NCBI GenBank assembly: GCA_963663265.2
Contig: CAXXXM010000002.1
Span: forward strand, 62,001 to 126,000
From: JAEXOD01 sp963663265
Lineage (GTDB): Bacteria; Bacteroidota; Ignavibacteria; Ignavibacteriales; Melioribacteraceae
Reading direction: 5' to 3'
DNA: 64,000 nt
The notes under the pieces are model-generated. The model was not told the origin of the DNA. It saw only the letters and a program-made list of their open reading frames with translations, and made no database searches. The translations under genes and the position numbers were made by a program. Below, one piece after another: positions 8,614-14,802 of the stretch; the first letter of the stretch is position 1; every line of letters starts with the position of its first letter.

Positions 8614-9102
8614 TTAAAATTCCTTCTGCATCCAAACGATGCTTATATCTTCATTAAATTTTGTCCCAACATTTTTAAAGTCCCCTACTTTTTTAAAACC
8701 AAACTTTTCATGAAATTTTATACTTTGAATATTCTTATTTGATATATTTGCTAAATAATTAGTGACTCCAATTTTTTTTCCTTCTGCAATTAGTTCATTA
8801 AAAAGTTTAGTTCCTATCCCTTTTTGAGTATAGTCTTTAGAAATAAAATAAGTTAAAAGTCCCGTTTTCTTAAAATTTGGGAATGGTATAAAATTACTAA
8901 TATAGCCATATCCAACAATTTTATTTTTATCTTCTACAACTAATAATACTTTTGCGTCTTCAATAATATGTTTATACATATTTAGTTCTAATTCAAACTC
9001 ACAATATACCGAAAAACTATTTTTGGCATAATAGTTAAATATATCTAACATTTTTAACAAGTCGCTTTCCTTAAAAGTTCTTATGTTAATTTCACAATTC
9101 AT
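8614..9102 (-). CDS. GNAT family N-acetyltransferase (phosphinothricin acetyltransferase-like)
   Basis: About 162 residues from the chosen start. A single acetyltransferase fold; the acetyl-CoA loop is about KDYTQKGIGTKLFNELIAEG, followed by the NISNKNIQSIKFHEKFGFKKVG segment typical of the Pat/YncA group that acetylates small amines or amino acids. The longer ORF from 9132 would overlap the upstream gene by 20 bases. ATG 9102 has AAAGGTG 5-6 bases before it and leaves a 10-base gap, so it is preferred. Genes on both sides are within 10 bases, so it belongs to the MocR operon. The substrate is unknown. Confidence 0.85.
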   Translation of the reverse strand: MNCEINIRTFKESDLLKMLDIFNYYAKNSFSVYCEFELELNMYKHIIEDAKVLLVVEDKNKIVGYGYISNFIPFPNFKKTGLLTYFISKDYTQKGIGTKLFNELIAEGKKIGVTNYLANISNKNIQSIKFHEKFGFKKVGDFKNVGTKFNEDISIVWMQKEF

Positions 9103-9112
9103 GTCCACACCT

Positions 9113-9901
9113 TTAAATGTTAATCTGACCAATTAGATATAAAACTGCATTTCCACCTATTTTCACTCTATCCTCAATCAACTCGCATGTCAAATCGCCA
9201 GCTCTTTTTGATAATTGTTTGGCGGTCAGTTCAGTTTTACCAAGCCTATTTGCCCAAAAAGGAATTAATGTTGTATGAGCAGAACCAGTAACCGGATCCT
9301 CATTAATTCCAACAAAAGGAGCAAAAAAGCGAGAAACAAAGTCTGTTTCGGTTCCCTTTGCAGTAACCATTACTCCCCTAACTTTTGATTCAGCAATTTT
9401 AGCAAAGTTAGGTTCTAAAGATTCAATTTCTTTTTGATTGTTAAATAACAATAAATAATCAGTTTTACCTTTGTATGCTTCAATTGGTGTATGATTAAAA
9501 GCTTCTATTAACAGGTTAGGAATATCAATTTTTTGAATAGTATCAGCCGGAAAATTTAAAACGATTTTATCTTCAACTTTTTCAACTGTTAGTATTCCTC
9601 TTTTACGAGAATGAAAATTAATAATGTTATTTGGATAGTTAAGAATGTTAAAAACAACAAATGCAGAAGCCAATGTTGCATGTCCGCATAGTTCTACTTC
9701 AACAAGTGGAGTAAACCATCTAATTTCAAAGTACTCCCCTTTATTAACTACAAAAGCAGTTTCAGACAAATTGTTTTCAGCAGCAATACTTTTCATTAAT
9801 TCATCAGCAATCCAATTTTCCAAAATTACAACTGCAGCAGGATTACCATGATATAATTTATCAGTAAAAGCATCAACTTGATATAATTTTACTTTTTCCA
9901 T
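9113..9901 (-). CDS. PhzF-family isomerase/epimerase-like protein
   Basis: 262 residues, the usual PhzF length. Signatures: the start VDAFTDKLYHGNPAAVV; the SETAFV segment with the catalytic Glu; ELCGHATLASA; and DPVTGSAHTTLIPFW. PhzF proteins fold like diaminopimelate epimerase and move protons on small acids. Only the phenazine-operon members make phenazines, and no other phenazine gene is present here. Start ATG 9901 lies 11 bases after the MocR gene. In this operon it may modify the amino-acid-derived compound that the MocR regulator senses and RarD exports (inference). Confidence 0.92.
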   Translation of the reverse strand: MEKVKLYQVDAFTDKLYHGNPAAVVILENWIADELMKSIAAENNLSETAFVVNKGEYFEIRWFTPLVEVELCGHATLASAFVVFNILNYPNNIINFHSRKRGILTVEKVEDKIVLNFPADTIQKIDIPNLLIEAFNHTPIEAYKGKTDYLLLFNNQKEIESLEPNFAKIAESKVRGVMVTAKGTETDFVSRFFAPFVGINEDPVTGSAHTTLIPFWANRLGKTELTAKQLSKRAGDLTCELIEDRVKIGGNAVLYLIGQINI

Positions 9902-9912
9902 TTTTATCTCAT

Positions 9913-11397
9913 TTAATTGTAAATATCTTTAATTGCATTGTACAATCTATTAAATCCCAAATAAATCTCTTTTTCGTTTAAATTTGCTACTGAAAGTCTA
10001 AAATATCGCTCAGTAGAATTTGTTAAAAAGAAATCTCTTCCAAGTGCTAAGCGAATTTTATTGGCTAAAAATATTTCGTTAAGTTCGTCATAACTAAAAG
10101 GAATATTTTTTAATTTAATCCAAATAGTAAATCCACCGTTTGGTTCAATCCATTCAACATTTTCAAATCTATTTAATTTTTGCAAATTGCTAATTGCAAG
10201 CATCATTCTTTTTCTATAAACTTTATGGATTTTTTTAATATGTACTTCATAAAATCCTTCTTTGCAAAACTCTGCCAAGGCAGCTTGAATTGGCTGGTTT
10301 CCACTCATATCGCTACACCGTTTTAATACAGCCAATCTATCAATACATTCTTTTGAAGCAGCAATCCACCCAACTCTTATTCCGGGAAACAGTATTTTTG
10401 AAAAACTGCCAACATAAATTACAATTTTGTTTTTATCCATAGATTTAATTGGAAGAGGAACTTTGCCAAAATATTTCATTTCTTCTTCAAAAGCATCTTC
10501 AACAATTGGTACTTGAAACTTTTCAAACAAAGCTATCAGTTTTTCTCTATATTCTTGATTAGCTGTAATACCTGTTGGGTTATGAAAATTAGGCATAGTA
10601 TAATAAAAAGCCGGAGCCTCTTTTTGTAATTCAGACTGTAAAATATTTAAATCCGCACCTTCATTAGTCATTGGTATTGGAACAATTTTACAACCATAAA
10701 AAGTTAAAGTTGGAAACATCATTCCATAAGAAGGCGATTCAACAAAAACTCTATCACCCGGTTTAACCAATAATTTTATCAGCAAATCAATTGCATTTTG
10801 AGCTCCATTTGTAATTATTATTTCATCAACGTTGGTATTAATACCATGCAAAGTTAATCTATTGGAAATTATTCTTCGCAAAGGTAAATATCCACGTGAT
10901 TCTCCATAATCAAACAAATCGCTTGGATTTGCCGTAAGTACTTCATTTAAAGCTTTTCTAAATCTTTCAGCAGGAAAATATCTTGAATCCGGATGAAGAA
11001 GACTAAAATCAATTCCATCAAATTTTTCAGTTTTACCTGAAAACGGATGCCCAATTTTACCAAACTGCTGAAATAATTTTTCTGCTTGAGGATTAATTTT
11101 ATTCTTCCAACAAATACTTTCATTTTCACTTAATAATACTTCACTATTACACTCACGTTTCTGCCTTACATACGAATACGAACCCGATTTACTTTCAATA
11201 TAACCTAACGCCCATAATTCTTGATAAGCTTTATAAATTGTTGTTCTATTAACATCTAAATGAGCAGCCAATTGGCGAGTTGGAGGAAGTTTATCACCAA
11301 CTTTTAACGCCCCTATTTCAATTTTTTCTTTAATTTCGTTAATTAACTGTTTAAATAGTGGTATTTTGCTATTTTTATCCAGCTTAAATAATACCAT
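9913..11397 (-). CDS. MocR-type regulator (GntR HTH fused to PLP aminotransferase fold)
   Basis: 494 residues. About 1-75 is a GntR winged helix (PLFKQLINEIKEKIEIGALKVGDKLPPTRQLAAHL). About 110-490 is a class I aminotransferase-like domain with the PLP lysine in VGSFSKILFPGIRVGW and the NGAQNAIDLL, YTMPNFHNPTG and Asp-containing cofactor motifs. MocR proteins bind PLP adducts of an amino compound and regulate a neighbouring operon, usually with autoregulation. Here it heads the operon with PhzF, GNAT and RarD and sits behind a striking symmetric operator at 11421-11485. Whether it retains transaminase activity cannot be told. Confidence 0.93.
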   Translation of the reverse strand: MVLFKLDKNSKIPLFKQLINEIKEKIEIGALKVGDKLPPTRQLAAHLDVNRTTIYKAYQELWALGYIESKSGSYSYVRQKRECNSEVLLSENESICWKNKINPQAEKLFQQFGKIGHPFSGKTEKFDGIDFSLLHPDSRYFPAERFRKALNEVLTANPSDLFDYGESRGYLPLRRIISNRLTLHGINTNVDEIIITNGAQNAIDLLIKLLVKPGDRVFVESPSYGMMFPTLTFYGCKIVPIPMTNEGADLNILQSELQKEAPAFYYTMPNFHNPTGITANQEYREKLIALFEKFQVPIVEDAFEEEMKYFGKVPLPIKSMDKNKIVIYVGSFSKILFPGIRVGWIAASKECIDRLAVLKRCSDMSGNQPIQAALAEFCKEGFYEVHIKKIHKVYRKRMMLAISNLQKLNRFENVEWIEPNGGFTIWIKLKNIPFSYDELNEIFLANKIRLALGRDFFLTNSTERYFRLSVANLNEKEIYLGFNRLYNAIKDIYN

Positions 11398-11420
11398 ACA
11401 AATCTCAAATTATTTATTTA

Positions 11421-11485
11421 AAAATAGATACATTTTGGATGTTCTGCAACATCCAATTATCATCTATTTTAAGCAGTCCAATTAT
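11421..11485 (-). promoter_or_regulatory. Large symmetric operator of the MocR operon
   Basis: Inner arms TGGATGTT (11436-11443) and AACATCCA (11448-11455) are perfect complements around CTGC. Outer arms AAAATAGAT (11421-11429) and ATCTATTTT (11462-11470) are also perfect and lie symmetrically 6 bases outside. In addition TCCAATTAT occurs twice in direct orientation (11452-11460 and 11477-11485), 25 bases apart start to start. MocR regulators often bind direct or inverted repeats in their own promoter. The site occupies most of the 93-base gap upstream of the MocR gene. Confidence 0.65.
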
Positions 11486-11490
11486 GCAAA

Positions 11491-13170
11491 TTAAAGGTAA
11501 GCCTGACGCAATTTTTCTTGATCTAAAATATTTGCCATATTAAACTCGCTTTCATCAACTCTTTCAACATCACCAAAGTATTGGTTTTCAACACTATCTT
11601 TTTCGGTAATAGAACTAATAACTTTAGAAGATAAAACAGCAAGTCTTTCAACTACAATATTATTTCCTCCTTCCACATCAATAACCCCCTCAATTAAATA
11701 AGGACCCATAGAAAGGGTCTGCTCGGCATAAACTTCATAAACTTTTGGAAAAATAACCGCTTCAAAAGTACCGGTTAAATCCTCAAGTGAAAGGAATTTC
11801 ATAATTTTACTACTTTTTGTTTTAATACGTTTTGAAGTCATATACCAGCCAATCATTTTAACCTTTTTACCATTATGTTGCTGCATCTGTTCTGCTTTTA
11901 CAATATCGGCTCTATTGACAACCTTTTCAAAAAAGTTTAGAGGATGACGACTTACCATAAATCCAAACAAATCGTATTCAATAGCACATATTTCTTCAAT
12001 GCTGTATTCTAAATCAGTTTGCACTTCGTTTTCCAAAGCAAAAGATTCTTCCGCAAACAAATTGACATACTCTACATCCAAAACTTTTCTATGCTTCATA
12101 TAAACATCAACCAAACGCATTAAAGTTGGACGAGTTTTGCCAAAGCACTCCATTGCACCGCATCTAATGAGCAAGCAAGCATCTTCGTAACCTGGTTTAA
12201 TTCGCATTATAAAATCCATTAACGATTTATAATTACCGTTAGCTTCTCTTTCAGCAATCAGTTTATCAGCAGTTGTTTTACGCAACCCCTTAATTACCAT
12301 TAAACCAAGGCGTATTATGTTATCGTTTCCAATATAATCGTATTTGCTATTGTTAACACATGGCAGCAAAACTTTAATACTCAATCGTTTGGCTTCTTGA
12401 ATGTAAACAGCAGCCGAATAATAACCACCACCATTTGAAAGAACAGCAGCCAAAAACTCGGCAGGGAAATGAACTTTAAGATAAGCTACCTGGAACGATA
12501 AAAGAGCAAACGAAGCACTATGAGCTTTACAAAAGGCATAACCGGCAAACGATTCTATCTGCCGCCACAACTCGCGGGCAACATAATTGCTATATCCTTT
12601 TTTTTGGCACGACAAATAAAATCTGTCTTTCACTTTACCCATAGCATCATGCGAACGCATTTTTCCGCTCATTGCCCTTCTAAGTAAGTCGGCATCCTCT
12701 AAAGTTAAACCAACTACAAGATGGGCTACTTTAATAACATCTTCCTGATATACCATAACTCCGTATGTTTCACCTAATATCTGTTCTAATTGCGGTAATA
12801 AATACTTACGCCGTTTAGGGTCTTTATGTCTTAAAATAAATTCTTGCATCATACCGCTTTCTGAAACTCCGGGACGTATTATTGAACTTGCCGCAGTAAG
12901 CAGTTCAAATGTTTCGCACGATAATTTACGCAATAACGAACGCATTCCGGGTGATTCAATATAAAAACATCCTATTGTATTCCCTTCACGCATTATCTTT
13001 TTAACCCCTTCATCGTTAAACAACATTTGGTAATCATAAATATCAAAGTCTACCCCATCGGTATTACGTGGTAACTCCGGATAAACTACAGGAAGAAGAT
13101 CTTTACTCCGCTTTGTTTCAGGGAGCTGATATTCCTGCATATTTAGTCCCATATGTGTTTTTTCGTCCAT
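11491..13170 (-). CDS. C-terminal half of a DNA polymerase III alpha (DnaE)-like protein
   Basis: About 559 residues from the chosen ATG. It matches the DnaE fingers domain (IGCFYIESPGMRSLLRKL, SIIRPGVSESGM, GVMVYQEDVIKVAH, DLLRRAMSGK, FAGYAFCKAHSASFALLSFQ), then the helix-hairpin-helix region and an OB fold (KKVKMIGWYMTSKRIKTKS, EAVIFPKVYE). The whole N-terminal half of the family is missing, including the PHP domain and the palm with the three catalytic Asp residues. Normal DnaE has about 1000-1200 residues. The frame is intact, with an in-frame stop just upstream and a 24-bp palindrome over the 5' end, so it looks like a kept gene rather than decay. A GTG at 13201-13203 would lie inside the palindrome, so ATG 13170 is preferred, without a clear ribosome binding site. 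The function is unknown; a split or second (SOS-type) polymerase subunit is possible. Confidence 0.85.
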   Translation of the reverse strand: MDEKTHMGLNMQEYQLPETKRSKDLLPVVYPELPRNTDGVDFDIYDYQMLFNDEGVKKIMREGNTIGCFYIESPGMRSLLRKLSCETFELLTAASSIIRPGVSESGMMQEFILRHKDPKRRKYLLPQLEQILGETYGVMVYQEDVIKVAHLVVGLTLEDADLLRRAMSGKMRSHDAMGKVKDRFYLSCQKKGYSNYVARELWRQIESFAGYAFCKAHSASFALLSFQVAYLKVHFPAEFLAAVLSNGGGYYSAAVYIQEAKRLSIKVLLPCVNNSKYDYIGNDNIIRLGLMVIKGLRKTTADKLIAEREANGNYKSLMDFIMRIKPGYEDACLLIRCGAMECFGKTRPTLMRLVDVYMKHRKVLDVEYVNLFAEESFALENEVQTDLEYSIEEICAIEYDLFGFMVSRHPLNFFEKVVNRADIVKAEQMQQHNGKKVKMIGWYMTSKRIKTKSSKIMKFLSLEDLTGTFEAVIFPKVYEVYAEQTLSMGPYLIEGVIDVEGGNNIVVERLAVLSSKVISSITEKDSVENQYFGDVERVDESEFNMANILDQEKLRQAYL

Positions 13171-13183
13171 CAACTTATAACAT

Positions 13184-13207
13184 TTTAGTATACATTTGTA
13201 CACTAAA
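13184..13207 (-). promoter_or_regulatory. 24-bp palindromic operator of the DnaE-like gene
   Basis: Arms TTTAGTATACA (13184-13194) and TGTACACTAAA (13197-13207) are complementary at 10 of 11 positions around a 2-base centre. It lies 14 bases upstream of the chosen ATG, where a repressor would block transcription. A LexA-type repressor is the leading guess because second DnaE genes are often SOS-controlled, but no lexA gene is in the window. Confidence 0.6.
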
Positions 13208-13351
13208 TTTCACATATTTTTCCAACAAATGCAACTAAAAAAATATTTTTGTAAATGGATACAGATTTTTGTTTCATTCAAGCAATTATTTTTTTAAATT
13301 AAAATTTAAATTAATACCAATGAACCAAACAGACTATATTAGAGGATTTGA

Positions 13352-13714
13352 ATGAAAAAAGTATTGGTGGTAGATGATAGTGCTGCTTTTTCGCTTATGC
13401 TTCAAAAGGCACTATTAATGCGGGGAGAGTTTCAGGTAGATACTGCAAAAAATGGACAAGAAGCGTTAGACCAAATAAAAATAGAACTTCCGGAACTAAT
13501 AATGCTTGATATCGAAATGCCGATTATGGGCGGTATAGAGTTTTTAGAACATATTAGAAAAGACGAAACATTTAAGACAATTCCTGTAATAATTATGACA
13601 TCTAACAAAAGCAAAGAGGTCATACAAAAAGCTGTATCACTTGGTGTTTCCGATTATGTATTAAAACCTACTAATATACAAGTTTTATACGAAAAAATTA
13701 CCAAAGTAATTTAA
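13352..13714 (+). CDS. Stand-alone CheY-like response regulator receiver
   Basis: 120 residues comprising only a receiver domain. The acidic pair is in VVDDSAAF, the phospho-acceptor Asp in IMLDIEMPIMGG, the switch Ser/Thr in IIMTSNKSKE, and the conserved Lys in YVLKPTN. There is no output domain, so it must work through protein contacts, as in chemotaxis or a phosphorelay. No kinase gene is adjacent. An AGAGGA ribosome binding site precedes the ATG and a terminator follows, so it is a single-gene unit. Confidence 0.95.
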   Translation: MKKVLVVDDSAAFSLMLQKALLMRGEFQVDTAKNGQEALDQIKIELPELIMLDIEMPIMGGIEFLEHIRKDETFKTIPVIIMTSNKSKEVIQKAVSLGVSDYVLKPTNIQVLYEKITKVI

Positions 13715-13747
13715 GCAATTTATAATTTTTAGTTCTTATAATTGAAA

Positions 13748-13777
13748 AACGTTGAGTAAAAGTACTCAACGTTTTTT
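13748..13777 (+). terminator. Rho-independent terminator after the receiver gene
   Basis: A perfect 11-bp stem pairs 13748-13758 (AACGTTGAGTA) with 13763-13773, loop AAAG, followed by a T run. Confidence 0.9.
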
Positions 13778-13850
13778 GTTTTAAAGATGAATATAAATTC
13801 CTAAGACTGATAGAATTTCAACTTATTCCTGGGCAGTCATGGTTGTGGAT

Positions 13851-14008
13851 GTTGCAAAATTGAGGAATAATTTCTGGGCGGTGATGGTCTTACCATAACC
13901 GAATAGATTTTTATTAAAACAGCCAAAATAACCGTATTTTTTTGTATATATTATTGCGTCACGGTACGACCGATGACGCCCCAGAGCAGGTTTACTGAGT
14001 TTTGCAAC
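13851..14008. repeat. Two-hairpin unit 1 bounded by GTTGCAAAA inverted repeats
   Basis: Starts GTTGCAAAA (13851-13859) and ends with the exact complement TTTTGCAAC (14000-14008). Hairpin H1 at 13880-13900 pairs GGTGATGGT with ACCATAACC, loop CTT. An AT-rich spacer beginning GAATA follows. Hairpin H2 at 13956-13979 pairs GCGTCA/TGACGC and CGGT/ACCG with one bulged base, loop ACG. Confidence 0.75.
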
Positions 14009-14044
14009 AGCTACGGTTGTGGATGTTGCAAAATACAAACACAT

Positions 14045-14092
14045 CGTCTGAACGGTGATTTTGAGGAATTAAAGGGATTCTTGGGATTCAAA
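14045..14092. repeat. GGATTT/GGATTA direct-repeat module, copy 2 (diverged)
   Basis: Contains CGTCTGAACGGTGATTTTGA and later TTCTTGGGATTCAAAA, a diverged copy of the module at 6972-7020. Confidence 0.65.
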
Positions 14093-14130
14093 AAACACTA
14101 CAATTTGCCACTCAATTATTTTTGCGTAAT

Positions 14131-14306
14131 GATTGCGGAGCAATCACATGTCGTTAACAGGGCAATGTAAAGGAAATTCGACTTCAGGGAAGTCGCACAA
14201 AACCATACCATTATTTACATTTCGTTTAGACCATATGGCACTTCTCTGAAGTGCTAACTTCTTTTCTTTTCACATGTTAACGACGTTTGACTTTTCCAAA
14301 GTCAAA
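14131..14306. repeat. Cluster of triloop hairpins (region B)
   Basis: Four perfect stems, each with a 3-base loop: 14131-14145 GATTGC/GCAATC (GGA); 14179-14195 CGACTTC/GAAGTCG (AGG); 14238-14254 GCACTTC/GAAGTGC (TCT); 14286-14306 TTTGACTTT/AAAGTCAAA (TCC). The first carries the CACATGTCGTTAAC flank seen in region C; a related ATGTTAACGACG appears in reverse at 14274-14285. Confidence 0.8.
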
Positions 14307-14385
14307 GGTACTTTTAATTAATTTATTCAAAAATATTAATATTTAATCATCGAGTTTTACGCTTCTTGTCACTCGTTTCGCAGAT

Positions 14386-14498
14386 GTTGCAAAATCGAGG
14401 AACAATTTCTGGGCGGTCATGGGCGAATATATTTTTATTAAAACAACTATATTTAAGCTATTTTTTGGTAAAAACAGCAGTGTCACGGTGAGACCGTG
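14386..14498. repeat. Two-hairpin unit 2 (H1 truncated)
   Basis: GTTGCAAAA at 14386-14394, then CGAGGAACAATTTCTGGGCG as in unit 1. H1 has lost its right arm, but the GAATA..TTTTTATTAAAACA spacer is kept. H2 at 14484-14498 pairs CACGGT with ACCGTG, loop GAG. Confidence 0.7.
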
Positions 14499-14531
14499 GA
14501 TGTTTCATAATTGGGTATTGTTATCCACGGC

Positions 14532-14629
14532 GGTCATGGTCTTACCATGACCGAATATATTATATATATATTATTGCGTCACGGTACGACCGATGACGCC
14601 CGAGATTGGGGATTTTCGAGTTTTGCAAC
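14532..14629. repeat. Two-hairpin unit 3
   Basis: H1 at 14532-14552 is a perfect 9-bp stem (GGTCATGGT/ACCATGACC, loop CTT). H2 at 14576-14599 is identical to that of unit 1. The unit closes with TTTTGCAAC at 14621-14629. Confidence 0.75.
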
Positions 14630-14680
14630 ACCTACGAGACCGTGACACCCATGAACTTGATTTTCGAGTTTTGCAACATA

Positions 14681-14766
14681 CATGGTCTTACCATGACCGA
14701 ATGAATTTACTACAAAAATACCAGCGTTTTTTATAAAAGTTTGTGTCACGGTTCAGACCGTTACAC
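14681..14766. repeat. Two-hairpin unit 4
   Basis: Preceded by TTTTGCAAC at 14669-14677. H1 at 14681-14695 pairs CATGGT with ACCATG, loop CTT. H2 at 14743-14766 pairs GTGTCACGGT with ACCGTTACAC with one mismatch, loop TCAG. Confidence 0.7.
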
Positions 14767-14802
14767 CCGAGTTCAAAATACATTCATTAATAAATCAATA
14801 CT

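Larger units (their letters stand above)
13780..14802. other. Gene-free hairpin array, region B
   Basis: About 1 kb with no supportable gene; the short reading frames here are products of repeats. It holds four versions of a two-hairpin unit and, between the first and second, a block of modules shared with regions A and C. Confidence 0.8.

Noticed and set aside
9113..9901. Phenazine biosynthesis cluster
   Set aside because: Only a PhzF-family protein is present; PhzF relatives are widespread outside phenazine pathways and no PhzA-E or PhzG gene is nearby.
13823..14170. Short genes of 65-73 codons in region B
   Set aside because: They run through the paired stems and direct repeats and show no coding character.
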